This document shows, piece by piece, positions 1 to 10,205 of a DNA stretch of 17,465 nt. The translations under genes were made by a program, and so were the position numbers. Source of the stretch: Dinochytrium kinnereticum (lineage: Eukaryota > Chytridiomycota > Chytridiomycetes > Chytridiales > Chytridiaceae); NCBI GenBank assembly GCA_027604005.1, contig JADGJT010000423.1, positions 1 through 17,465 of the forward strand, given 5' to 3'. Position 1 is the first letter of the stretch. Each line of letters begins with the position of its first letter. Under the pieces are notes generated by a model. It saw nothing but the letters and a program-made list of their open reading frames with translations, was not told the origin of the DNA and did no database searches.

Positions 1-2187
1 TCTCCCCAAACTCCTTCTAAAGCTCCCAACCTCACTCTCAAGGTCACTCTCCCTCTCCTCCAAAATCATGCTCAGCGGTCTCTCCCTCCCTTCCTCCGAT
101 TCCTCCATCAGAACCAACGCAGGAGCAGGCGCAGATCTCAACCCCGTCGGTCCAATCGTTCGGCCGAGGTGTCCATCCGGGGTTGAGGTCACCCCTGATC
201 GTGGGAGGTGGGGCGATTGAAGGATCGTCGTGGAGGGGTGATGAACTTCAGGAGTGGGCGGTGGGGGTGAAGCGATGCGGGTGGTATTTGAATACGCAGC
301 GGCGAGGAGGACGGAGGCTCGATCAGCGTCAAGCTCCATAAGTCGTTTCCGGGTCAAAGCAGGAGGAGGGGTATCACTCTCCGTCTCCCTCCAAGAAGCC
401 GTCGCTGAAACTTGAGCAACCTCACCACCACCACCACCACCACCACCCTTCTTACCAGCCTCCTCCTCCATGTTCAAAAGCCGTTTACGATTCTTCTGCC
501 TCATGAACACCATGAACCCCGCAACAACCATCACAGCCAACGCCACAAACAACAACGCCCCAATAAGAGCCATAACACCCGGCGACATGCTCCCAACCAC
601 CGACTCCGCCCCGCGAGATCCCGAGGCCGTGGAATCAGACGAGACCGCCCCCCTCCCATTCTCCGCATCCCCCGAAGTAACGACAGGCGCGACCCCAGGC
701 GCCGGTGAAGAATTTGTCGGAGAAGAGATGAAGGAGAGAGACGAAGGGTTCAGAGACTCATCAAAGGTGGATTGTGAGGGGTTGAAGATTGTCGTGGATG
801 AGATAGCGGGTAGGGAGGAGGTTGTGAGGGACTCGACGAGTGTAAAACTGCATTGACGGATGGTTGGGATGCAGGTGATGTTCTGGGTGGGGTCTGGGAG
901 GTGAGGGCAGCAATTGATGTTGTTGGAGTGACGAATGGTGCGGACTGAGAAGAACTCAATGTTGGACCATCTGCCAGTCATGTTGGCGTTGCCGGATATG
1001 TCGCTGCAGAGGCAAGGTGAGTTTTGACGTGTGTGGAAATGCGGGGAGGGAAAGGAGACTTACAGGGTGGTAAGGTAGTTCGGCAGTCTGAAAACAGATC
1101 TTAGCGCGCGAGATCCCTCCAGACATCCGTTGGTGCAGGTCCTGCGTATTGAAAGCAAGGTCAGCATAATGACATTGACGCGTTGAATGGAGCAAAGGGA
1201 GTAAGGGGATGCGCGTCCACAGAGCTGGCGCGTAAAAAAAAAAAAGGAAGGAAGGGAGAGAGAGGGGCAATGCACGTAGGGTCTGATGGGTCTGGTCGTG
1301 GTTACATTTTTCCGCTACTACAAATTTGCACCTGATGCACGCAACCGACTTGACTTGCTCAAGGGGCTCTTTGCACAAGCAGCAGCAAGGGAGGGAAGGA
1401 AAGGGGGCAGGGAGGAGCGCAGGTGATGGATGGATGCATCAATGGGAAGAGAGACTCACAGGCTGCTGAGGTTCATGAAGCCAACCGAGGCTCCTCCGTT
1501 CGCAAGGATGGAGGGGAAGTCGGGGAGAGCCCTTGGCGGAGAGTCGATCGTGCTGCATCGCCCAAGCGTAATAAGATAATATTCGTGTTGTAATAGCGAA
1601 GAGCAGTGATGATGCGATGATTAATCATGAGTTGGTTGTAATAGTCCATGAGTTGGTCTGCCAAAAGAGAGGAAAAAAGGAAAAAAAGCCTCTCCAGCGC
1701 TCACTCGACCGACACCATTCCACGCAAGAGGACAACGAAGAAAAAAGGAAACCACAGCCAGGAGAAAGAAGGAGATAAAAAAGAAGCAAACTCACAGGCT
1801 ATCAAACACATTAGGAAACTCCAGATTATTGCAAGTAGCCTCAGCGATCCCACTTCCACCATTCGGAAATGGGGGTGGCGGTTCCACACTCGCGGTGCTG
1901 GTGGGTGATCTAGAGGATGTGGAAGAACGAGGAGAAGAGGGTAGCCTGAAAGGGCACCCGCAGAACTGAGTCGACTGCGCTCTAGGGATAATCTCCAGCG
2001 AGAACCCCCATGCAAGAAGCGCTGTGCGGAGATCAGCGCAAGCTTCGGATGATGCGAACGAGCCTTGTTGAGCGGAGACGGCAGGAAGGGATGAGGAGGA
2101 GAGGAGGAGGAGGAGGAGGAGGGATGCAGTGATGTAAAGGCGAGGGGAGGCTGTGTGATGGCTGTTGGAGTGCTGTTGTTCAGACAT
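1..2187 (-). CDS. Secreted/transmembrane leucine-rich-repeat protein, C-terminus beyond the left edge
   Basis: Probable single-pass surface protein. My model is exons 2187-1796, 1552-1460, 1141-1064 and 1003 to the left edge, giving 522 residues with no stop. Residues 1-39 look like a signal peptide (an L-rich core at about 22-30, then Pro-Ala-Val-Ser-Ala before QQG). A Cys-containing N-terminal part follows, then about two to three LRR units (LSSLTCTNG, YLTTLDISGN), a Cys-rich cap (INCCP, ITC, RQC) and a Ser/Thr/Pro-rich stalk. A hydrophobic segment at about 331-355 is followed by RQKNRKR, a stop-transfer signal. At least 165 residues of acidic, Ser/Pro-rich tail with a poly-Gly run remain. 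All three introns are phase 2 and fall after a conserved Leu codon. An in-frame ATG at 2208 would add seven residues. No kinase domain is visible before the edge. The intron between 1459 and 1142 is long (318 bases) and the least certain. It is a receptor-like protein by architecture; its ligand and role are unknown. Confidence 0.72.
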
Positions 2188-2386
2188 CGTTGCTGAGCGC
2201 AACCGCATGCAGGGGCTGTGTGTCAGAGGGGATGAAGTGAGGGGATAAGCGATGTCGTCTCCGTCTCCGCTGCGGTGGAAGGTGAGGTCAAAGGGCAAGT
2301 GAAGTGAAGGTGAGGTCAAAAGGTGCACATCGAACAAGAAATGAAGCGCCCTGTACACCCAAACCCAAACTTCAAGAAAGAAACAA

Positions 2387-2409
2387 GGAAAGAAAGAAAG
2401 AAAGAAAGA
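2387..2409. repeat. (GAAA)n microsatellite
   Basis: About five to six perfect GAAA/AAAG units lie in the shared upstream region, next to an imperfect run of the same composition starting near 2374. No function can be assigned. Confidence 0.85.
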
Positions 2410-2741
2410 CAGAAATATTACTTTCCGGTTGCTTCAAGCCGGCCCTTGCCGTCAGTCACCAACTTGACGCATGCACGGAGAACGACCATGAGTGCGACTC
2501 CAGCAACCGCTTGGACGCTGACCGCCCCTGATGTCGCCCATGCATCTTGCTGGATGGCTGGCTGCCTGTGGTGCTTGATGGTCGCTCTACCCCTTGCACA
2601 TCCACATCTTCCTCCCTCCCCCTCTCCCTCCTCCCTTCAAAGCATGCAGGCAGGCATGCACAAGTGTGCCTCCGCAGAGTCAAGAGGTGCATGCAGGACG
2701 ACAACCTTTGAGAACTTGTCAGAAATGAGAATCCAAAAGAA

Positions 2742-2810
2742 CAAAAAAAAAAATATTTTTTATATAATTTTTTTGATAAATAACAAAAAATTATTTAAAA
2801 AAAATAAAAG
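2742..2810. other. A/T-rich block upstream of the plus-strand LRR gene
   Basis: Almost every base is A or T for about 69 bases, in a neighbourhood that is otherwise GC-balanced. It contains A and T homopolymer runs and the TATATAA string at 2761-2767. It could be a nucleosome-depleted promoter element. This rests on composition and position only. Confidence 0.6.
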
Positions 2811-2987
2811 GGAAGAGAGAGAGCGCCTGAGCAATCCTCGTCGCCTTCGCACCATCCGAACGAACGACCAACCCGTCATCCGTCATCGCATCGCTCACAC
2901 GCGAAGCATTCTCCCCGCTGCAGCAAGGAGAGAGAAAGAGGGACCGCACAAACAACTTCACCACCACTCTCCACAAACAAGATCTCA

Positions 2988-5083
2988 ATGGCCCCTTCCG
3001 CTGACCCTGATCCCATCACCCTCACACCGGCACTCCTCGCCTCCCGCTGGACAGATGGTGGCGTTGGAGGCACCAACGGGGGTGCAGACCGCCGAAAGAA
3101 GAAGGATGAGGGTGCAGCCTCCAAACCAACCTCCGCTGTTCTCCTCCAGGATGCCGAAGCGGCCGATTGCTCCAACATGTTCATTGACGACATTGAAGAT
3201 ATTTCAATGGCGGTTAGTTTGAGTAGACTGAACCTCTCGACCAATCTTTTGACTGAGGAGGGGTTGGAGGGGATCAAGCATTGCGCGAATTTGACTTGGT
3301 TGAATCTGTCTGGGAATCGAGTGGAGAGTTTTAGGGGGTTGGAGGGGTTGAGCAAGCTGCAGGGTGAGTTTTTATTGTTATTTCTTTCTTTCTGTGAGAA
3401 GGCCCATTTCTTTTCTCATATTCCTGTTTTCTTGTTAGTGCTAAACTTGAGCCACAACAACCTCAACCGTATCTCGGACCACGTCAAGAAGCTCACAAAG
3501 TTAAAGGCTCTCATCCTCAACAACAATGAAATCGCCAGGATCGACAACGTTACAGCTCTCACCGATCTTAACACACTTGGTGAGCCCTCTTCTTACCCGG
3601 GTTTCAGCAGCCGAATGAAACTAACCGATTCTTGCTATAAAACTCAGTCCTCTCCCACAACAAAATCTCCGAGATCCCACCCCTTCCAACCCTCACAAAC
3701 CTCACCAAACTCTCTCTCTCTCACAACAACCTTCGAGTCTTCCCAGACCTCTCCAACAACCCCACCCTCCGAGAACTCCGTCTCTCCCACAACCGCATCC
3801 AGACCCTTGCCGCCCAAAACACAACCTCACAACCTCCTCTCGCCTCTCTCCCTGCTCTAGAAATCCTTGATCTTTCTGGAAACCTTTTAACGGATCTTGA
3901 AAGGGATTTAGTAGACCCTTTTAAATCGTCTTTGCTGCATTTGCATCTCAAGAACCTCAATTTAAGAGCTAACCCCGTTTGCTCTGTGGACGGATACAAG
4001 GCTGGAGTTCTAGATGCGTTACCTGGGATTCTTGTGTTTGACAATGAAAGGATTGACCCAAAGTTTTTGGAGCGTAAGGAGAAGCGAAAGGAGAGGGAGA
4101 AGCGTGAGGCTGCTGCTGAAGCTTGGAAAGCGAAAAAGGAGGCGAGGGAGGCTGAAAAGCTTCTTCGAAAGACTGAAAAGAGGGACCACCCAATGCCTTC
4201 TTCTTCGTCTAAACCTCAACGACCTGCAAAACCCACCGATCGTCCTCAAAAGCGTAAGAGTGACGTTGGAACAGACTCAAACGAGCGGACTGCATCCACG
4301 CCTTTGAAGAGGATGCGAACGGATGACCCTCCGGCAAAAAGGTCCCACGCTCGCGAGTCATTAGGAAACAGGGCACGCGGACCTGTAACCCCTGAGTTAC
4401 CTAAAGGAGCGAAACGACGCGCTGTCGGACCTGGAGAAGATGATATGGCGGAAGCCGTTCCTGTTCGTGGGAAAGTGTTTAAAGGACTCGGCCCTCGACC
4501 ACCCTCCGCCTTTGAGGAGGATGAAGCGGCCGGGACGGATGTTAGAATTGAGAAGAACGGTGAAGAGACGAGGAAGGGAAAGTCAAGAGAGGAGAAGAGT
4601 AAAAAGGGAGAAGTGAGGCAAAGTCATGCCAAGAAAAGTGATGCTCGAAAGCCCATGCAAGGTGGTCAAGATGAAGGAAAGGATGTTAGCGTTAAAAAGG
4701 ATCGCAAAAAACGGGACGCCTTTTTCATGGAAGATGACGAGCCTCCCACACCTCCTGTCACCAAAAAGCGAAACACCCCTCAGCAACCTTCCGCGTCACC
4801 GAAAAATCCAGCCCCCCAGCCGGTTCAACCCAAATCTACCTCCGCACTGCCTAAGCCCTCGTCTCGCCGTGACGGCAGCGACGACGAGCAAGATAATTCT
4901 CAGCGTAATGAGGCGATGGCGAGTCGGTCTGGGGTTGTCGGGGTGTTTGAGGCTGGTAGAGATAGGCGAAGGGGTGCTCCTTCGAGTGGCAAGAAAGATG
5001 GCGGAGTGTTTGAGGCTCTGGGGGTTGCTGCTGCTCAGAAGAGTGTTGGGACGGGATTGGGGTTAGCACCTGCTTGGGATTAA
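2988..5083 (+). CDS. SDS22-type leucine-rich-repeat protein with long basic disordered tail
   Basis: Exons are 2988-3363, 3439-3579 and 3648-5083 (1953 bases, 650 residues). Introns of 75 and 68 bases have GTGAGT or GTGAGC donors and are both phase 1, each falling inside an LRR (KLQ|VLNLSHNN, NTL|VLSHNK). About seven LRRs of the LxxLxLSxN type span residues 76-290. They end in an LRR-cap-like stretch with ANPVC at 280-284, a DGYK motif and a LPGI...FDNERID ending. The tail from about 310 starts with a Lys/Glu/Arg-rich helix, probably a coiled coil, and is then low in complexity with basic clusters such as KKDRKKRD, consistent with a nuclear protein. The extreme C-terminus is more hydrophobic, with two GVFEA motifs (604-608, 625-629) and an APAWD end. 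LRR proteins of this class bind partner proteins such as PP1 or RNA-processing factors; the specific partner here is not known. The start was chosen as the first ATG in frame with the LRRs after an upstream stop. Confidence 0.85.
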
Positions 5084-5656
5084 CGTTTGGTTGTTGTTTC
5101 TTATTTTTAGTTCTTTTTTTGCTGTCTTGCAACGGGAGAAAGTTTGTTTTTTTTTTTGCTTCCTTTTGGTCTTAAATGTAATGTTTCTTTCTTTTGTTCT
5201 CTGTTTTGCATTGGTTGATAACCTAACTCTCTTTGGATGCACTTGTCGTTGCCGTCCATCTCCTGCCCTTTATTTTTTTTTTTTCTCTCTTTTTTTTTTC
5301 TTCTCTTGCTGTTTTCTGGAAATATAATCGCAGAACCTTTATCTAAAAGTTAAATGTGTCTCCCTTAGTTTTATTCCGTTGCCAGCCAACCAAAGAAACG
5401 CGTTGAAGCGATGGATTCTTGGAGAGGAAAGCTCAACAAAGCTGCCTCCCACAACTACATCACGCATCCAACACCAAACACGACGATAATAAAAAACTGC
5501 GCCTCCCCCCAGTCAATACAAATAAATAGAGGAGCGTTCCCAAACCATTCCCAGTACACCACCACCCGTTCTCAACCAACAGACGAAAAAAGAAAAGCGC
5601 AACAAAAAAAAAAAAAAAGTATCATCCTTACAACGTGCGAAAGAGAAGACGTGAAA
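5084..5656. other. Intergenic region, T-rich 3' flank then 5' flank of CBS gene
   Basis: The first 250 bases are very T-rich, with several runs of eight or more T, as expected for a 3' untranslated region. The second half becomes A/C-rich and includes an A run at 5605-5618. The reading frame of the next gene stays open back to an ATG at 5411, but that extension is low in complexity and unlike any domain, so I treat it as leader. No RNA gene is seen. Confidence 0.5.
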
Positions 5657-7618
5657 ATGCTGTCCTCCACACCTCCCCACCAACCCTCCCCCGCAACACC
5701 TCCTCACCCCACAACACCTCCCCACCCCTCAACATCCATAACAGCCCCACAACCGTCGTCCCTGACACCGCGCTCAACAGCAGTCGATCAAGCGGCTCAT
5801 CACCTCGCGGAAGCCCTAAAGTCCATCCCCATTACCGCCCTTCTTGATCACCGGCGAGAGAGATTTGAGGGAGGACCGGAGGGAAGGAAGGTTCTTGGAG
5901 ATGGGTTGATTGCTGTTCAAGAGGGGACGGAGGTTGGGATGGTGTTGAGTGTTATGAAGAGGTTTGGGATAGTTGGGGTGCCGGTTTTTAGGGATGGTGG
6001 GGAAGGGAAGGAGTATATGGGTGGGTCCCCTTTTTTCTTTCTTTTTTTTCTTTTTTTTTTTGTGGTTTTTTAGTTTATGTTGATAAAGCGACTGTTTTGA
6101 CGTTTTTTTCTTATTCCTATTTTTTTTTTAGGGATGGTTTCTATTCATGATATATTGGCGTATACCGTGTTTCAGAAGTTATTTGACAAGATCGAGTAAG
6201 ACGCGTTTCTCCTTTTCCTGTTTTTTTCTAAAAGGTAAACCCATCTTTCAACTCCCCACCCCACCCACCCCCCTCGCAGACTCGAAAAAACCACGCACGT
6301 CTACAGTCGTTGGCTTGATATCGACCAAGAAACCAAGTCATTCTTCCAAACCCCCATCTCCAATCTCCTCGGCACAACCCTCGAATCCAACCTCACCTGT
6401 CGCCACTCCAAATCCACAAAACCAGGTCTTCTCACCTGGAAATTGAAGGAGAGCGATTCGCTTGAATCATTGATGAAGAGGTTGACCTTGTTTCATCGTG
6501 TTTTGGTTGTGGGTGAGGAGGAGGTGAAGGTTGAGGAGGTTGGGGGGGAAACTTTGAGGGAAGCTCAGGGGGAGGGAGAGAGTACTGGGATTGTGAGGGG
6601 CCAGAGGATTACGATGGTGACGCAGGTGAGTGTGTTTGGCGAGTGGCCTTTTTTGGGGTGCCGTAAGGAGATTAAGAGGGAGGATCTTGGGAGGATTTGA
6701 TTACGACAAGCGCGTCAACGGACGTTGATTTATAACCAACAAGCAGTGTTAGAGCTTTTTGTGATCAATTCCATTACTTGGACCAACCTCCAATTCTTGC
6801 TCCTCTAACCCGTCACTTCAACCCAAAAACCCAACCAAAAACCAACCTGCAAAAAAACCAGACCGACTTTCTTAACTACCTAGTCTCCCACCGTGACACC
6901 TTCGCCTCCCTCCCACTCTCCATCCTCCTCAGCTCAAAACTCTCCACCCTAAAATCCCACCTCCCCACCCTTCCCCCAAACCTCCCAACCCATCCACAAG
7001 ACCCAAACCAACCCTCCCCAACACCCCCACCCCACATCATCACCATCCCATCAGCCTTCACAGCCTTGCAAGGGTTTCGCGTCATGCATCTTCACCGGAT
7101 CAGCGCCGTGCCGGTCATGGAGGGGGAGAGGTGTGTCGCAAATCTCTCGGTTTCGGATTTGAGGGGCGTGACGGGGGATAGGGAGGCGCTTGGGAGCTTG
7201 TTGTTGCCTGTTAGGACTTTTTTGAGGAGAGTGAGGGAGATGAGGGAGGGGGGGTCAGCGGGTGGAAGGGAGGGTGGGGTGAAGGTACTGGGGGATGATG
7301 CATCGATTTGGGTTGCGATTTTAACGGTTGGTTGTTTCGCGTTCGTTTCTTCTTTTTTTCTTTTGGGAGTTTGAGGGGGGGTTTACGTGACATACCTTCT
7401 TTTTTTTTTTTTTTAACCCACCTCCTTTGCTTTTCTAATGTTGTTCTACTTCACTTTGCTGAAAGGCATTGGAGTCCGGTATTCACCGTATATGGATTCG
7501 CGACCCCGCAACCCCCACTGGCTCCGGGGAAGCACCCAGAAAGCCCATTGACGTTGTGACCATGACGGATATCCTTGCGTTCCTGTTACCTTCAGACAGT
7601 TTCTTCAAATCTGGTTAG
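5657..7618 (+). CDS. Protein with four CBS motifs (two Bateman modules)
   Basis: Exons are 5657-6020, 6132-6195, 6280-6625, 6862-7326 and 7466-7618 (1392 bases, 463 residues). Residues 1-40 are Pro/Ser/Thr-rich. Four CBS motifs follow: about 57-132 (GIVGVPV...MGMVSIHDIL), 165-266 (FHRVLVV...RITMVTQTDFLNYL), 273-360 (HRISAVPV...ANLSVSDLRG) and 371-452 (GIHRIWIRD...IDVVTMTDIL). Paired CBS motifs bind adenine nucleotides; SNF4/AMPK gamma is the best-known case. The final HRIW and TDIL elements match that broad class, but I cannot say it is the AMPK subunit. The intron 3 acceptor at 6860-6861 was chosen because it restores TQ|TD in frame; nearer acceptors give stops or the wrong phase. The intron 4 donor at 7327 (GTTGGT) is weak. 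GTACTG at 7285 is also in phase but would remove part of CBS motif 4. A possible poly(A) signal lies 140 bases downstream. The earlier in-frame ATG at 5411 remains possible. Confidence 0.82.
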
Positions 7619-8204
7619 AGACTACATCATGCTCGATCCTTGGTTTTGTCTCCTGTCCTGGTATCGCCTCTCTGTTACATGGAATAGTTGCTCTCTGATG
7701 TTGTTGTTCTCTCTCGCGAAATTGCTGGGGGTTGCCCGTTGCCTCGGAGGAGAAGGGAATAAAAAAGCGCTGTCTTGCATTTTCTCAACGAACATTGTTG
7801 CTGTCGATTTAAATGCTTGAAGCATTTCGCATAGAAAATTCAATGGCTGGCAACTCAATGTACCCATCATAAGGATCATAACGAACGTTATCTCAAAAAA
7901 AAAAAAGGAAATTTGTTTTAAAAAAACCAAAATAACGATTGTATTTTGTAGAGTACAATGCAGTTGTGGTTGAACCAAATATACAACTGAAACCAAAAAA
8001 AAAACTAACAAGGAGAGTGCAAGACAGAGCAGAGTCAAAATCACAAAGTGCTGGTCAAACGGAAAAAGAAGACCTGTCTATGAATGAGAGAAAAACCAAT
8101 AACCTAGTGCAGGGGAAATGAGCGGGATGTGAGGAAAAAGGAAAACGCAGAACATGAAAACGGATGTAGAGTAAAGGAAGCGTGTGTCGAGCAAACCAGC
8201 CAAC
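7619..8204. other. Convergent intergenic region
   Basis: This gap holds the 3' flanks of two genes that face each other. An AATAAA lies at 7758-7763 in the plus orientation. The second half is A-rich, with A runs near 7893 and 7997. I see no gene and no RNA structure in it. Confidence 0.5.
7758..7763 (+). terminator. Candidate polyadenylation signal of the CBS gene
   Basis: AATAAA occurs 140 bases after the stop codon of the CBS-motif gene, on the coding strand and in a T/A-rich context. The motif alone is weak evidence in fungi. Confidence 0.35.
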
Positions 8205-9088
8205 CTAGATGACCAACGCCGCAACCGCAACCCCAACAACTCCAACCAAAAGACCGCCACACGTCCTCCCAGCACCATTCTGAGAGTTTGGCGCAAAAGG
8301 AGCAGTAATCGGAGTCAAAGACCTCGCACTGGTAGTGGTGATCGTCGCCGAAGCTCCAGCAGTAGACCTCGAAGCCCCGTTGCTGAGTGTCGCCCCGTTA
8401 CTGACCGAGGCGCCGTTGGTGGCAGAGGCACCGTTCGTGGCTGACGCTCCAGCGCTTTGACCGTCCGTGGCAGTGGCGCCCGGGGCAAGCGTGTCGCTAG
8501 ATCCAGCGGTGGCGGAGGCACCTGGGGCGAGGGTCCCAGTGGCTCCAGAGCTGGCAGAGGCTCCAGGGGCGTCGGTGGCTCCAGGGGAAACGGTTGCGCC
8601 GGGCGCGACAGTATCACCAGGGGCAACGGTGGCTCCAGGGGCGATGGTGGCTCCAGGGGCGACGGTTGCGCCAGGGTTCTGGGCTTGAGCGACTCGGTTG
8701 AAGAATTGGTCGATGGCGGTGTTGGCAGTGGGATCATTCTGGAGGCCACGGAGTTGCTGTAGGATGAATATGGTCAGTTGGTGAGGCATTGAAAAGGCTG
8801 AAAATGGCTTGGACGCTGAAAAGCAATGAAACTCACCCCAAGAAGGAACTGAAGGGACCCAACGTCGACAGGCACAAAGTCTGCAACCGAGTGAATCTGC
8901 TGCAACCTGATGGCAATCAACCCAGTAGGATCGGGAACGCCCCTGAAAGCAGCGTCCAAGTTGGCCGACATGTCTGCAAAGCTCTGATCAAAGATGATGG
9001 CCTGTGCCTTGATCGAGGGGGCGAACACCATCGACAGGAAGGCGAGGAGCGCAAAGATCTTGAAGGATCGCTTGATGGAGTGAGACAT
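8205..9088 (-). CDS. Secreted, probably GPI-anchored, Pro-Gly-Ala-Thr repeat protein
   Basis: Exons are 9088-8837 and 8756-8205 (804 bases, 267 residues), with an 80-base phase 0 intron (GTGAGT donor, CTACAG acceptor). Residues 1-28 form a signal peptide: a basic start (IKRSFK), a hydrophobic core, and a likely cut after SIKA. Residues 30-111 are a small, probably helical domain with no cysteine and no family I recognise. Seven hexapeptides of the type PGATVA fill 112-153. Looser Ser/Thr/Ala/Gly repeats (SNGAS, TNGAS) follow to about 215, then a Ser/Thr-rich stretch. The end is a hydrophobic tail (GGLLVGVVGVAVAALVI) running to the last residue with no charged residue after it, the pattern of a GPI-attachment signal. 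A cell-wall or cell-surface role is therefore likely, with the repeat region expected to be O-glycosylated. The function of the N-terminal domain is unknown. A TATA box lies upstream. Confidence 0.85.
8550..8675 (-). repeat. 18-bp coding minisatellite (PGATVA hexapeptides)
   Basis: Seven 18-base units each encode Pro-Gly-Ala/Asp-Thr/Ser plus two residues, within the secreted protein. The units differ mainly at third positions, with a few substitutions (Asp for Ala, Ile for Val), so they are partly diverged. More degenerate units extend on the C-terminal side to about 8370. Copy number of such repeats often varies between strains; that is general knowledge, not seen here. Confidence 0.85.
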
Positions 9089-9208
9089 TGCTGACGAGGG
9101 TTGAAGGGGAGGTTGGGTATGCCAGTTGCAGGTGTGGATGTGGGTGAGCAGGGTATGCGAGGGTGTGCAGTGCGGATGAGTGGTCAGCAACGAGCGAGGG
9201 CGAGGCCC

Positions 9209-9214
9209 TTTATA
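9209..9214 (-). promoter_or_regulatory. TATA box of the secreted-protein gene
   Basis: TATAAA followed by GGGC is read on the minus strand 121 bases before the ATG at 9088. It is a perfect consensus at a plausible distance. The transcription start is unknown. Confidence 0.5.
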
Positions 9215-10038
9215 CGCGGTCGAATGCGTTCTCTGACCGGGGGTGGTTTCAGCTCTGAAACCCAGACAAATCCAATGATTGGTGACAACCACCGGCGTCC
9301 AGACGAGCAGACTGGATACAGGGGGCACAAACGACGCCGAAACAAAGGGGAAGAGGAGCGGTCGCTTCGATCGGTTGGTTCAGCATCACTGTTGTGCCGT
9401 GATCCCTGCGGTACCAATGTTACGCTGTTGAGGCACGTCCTCCTGCCCTTGCGATTCCATTCGTGCGCGCGCCAAGGGCTGGGAGTGGGATGAATGAATG
9501 GGTGGTGGTGGCACGCACAAGAGGTGAAATCATTTGTGCGTCCGTCGGTGAAGGTGGGGGCTTCCTGTCCCTCTTCCTTTTCATTCCATGTTTCATGGAG
9601 GAGGGGGTGGCGATTGTTTTTCACCTTGAAGCTTGAGCAAATGAACTTTCCACCCTTGCCTTGCAACACTGCGATACACGGAGGCAACCGCTCCTTGGGA
9701 ATTTGGTCATGTTCCAAGGCATCGAATGCCGTGGTTCTGGTGCAGATGCAAGGCAACGCAATGGGTGAGGCAAGTGTGGGTGATCTTGTTCAGTTCTGGT
9801 ACATCGTCAAGCTGCAACCTCTGTCACAGAGATTCTTTCTTTCTGCACAGTGACATTTATGGCATGCTCCCTCATGGGGCTGGCAAACAGAGGATGTTCC
9901 TCCTTAACTGCACTCTCTTTAATACCACAAAACCTTTACAACGGAGAACCCCTGCCGATTCGCTGTCCAAAAATGCAGTCGTTTGCAATCGCTCAATGAT
10001 GGTTTCAATATAACATTTTGATGTCTCTTCTGCAAGGC

Positions 10039-10054
10039 TGAATGAATGAATGAA
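10039..10054. repeat. (TGAA)4 microsatellite
   Basis: Four perfect units lie about 730 bases upstream of CDC48. A second block with the same unit lies 130 bases further on. Confidence 0.85.
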
Positions 10055-10185
10055 TCTTCACAGCCAGAGGGAAAAGTGGTCAGCACATCTCAGAGGGTGC
10101 TGGTTGGACTGCAGCAACAGTGCGCTGGAATGCAGCGTCGGCCAGAAGCCAAAGGTGGAGGTGATGGTTGAATGAAACCAACGAG

Positions 10186-10205
10186 TGAATGAATGAATGA
10201 ATGAA
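10186..10205. repeat. (TGAA)5 microsatellite
   Basis: Five perfect units match the unit at 10039 and lie in the CDC48 upstream region. It could be a simple slippage product. Confidence 0.85.

Larger units (their letters stand above)
2188..2987. promoter_or_regulatory. Divergent intergenic region between two LRR genes
   Basis: This 800-base gap separates the starts of two genes read outward, so it should hold both promoters. It contains a GAAA microsatellite, a strongly A/T-rich block and a TATATAA string at 2761-2767, about 220 bases before the plus-strand ATG. Open frames crossing it on both strands are short or low in complexity, and none resembles a protein. No specific operator is recognisable. 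Confidence 0.5.

Noticed and set aside
2323..3222. 299-codon open frame on the plus strand entering the SDS22-type LRR gene
   Set aside because: It runs through the A/T block as Lys/Asn/Phe-rich low complexity and overlaps the true first exon in the wrong frame.
5411..5656. N-terminal extension of the CBS protein to the ATG at 5411
   Set aside because: The frame is open, but the 82 extra residues include a poly-Lys stretch from an A run and resemble leader sequence; 5657 is the more economical start.
8467..8688. Plus-strand frame reading VAPGATVAPGA over the repeat
   Set aside because: It is explained by the near-palindromic codons of the minus-strand gene; it has no signal peptide or other support. 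Kept only as a finding about the repeat.
9184..9756. 190-codon open frame on the minus strand upstream of the secreted-protein gene
   Set aside because: It overlaps the TATA box of that gene, has no recognisable domain, and competing frames are open on the plus strand, so it is probably chance in GC-balanced DNA.
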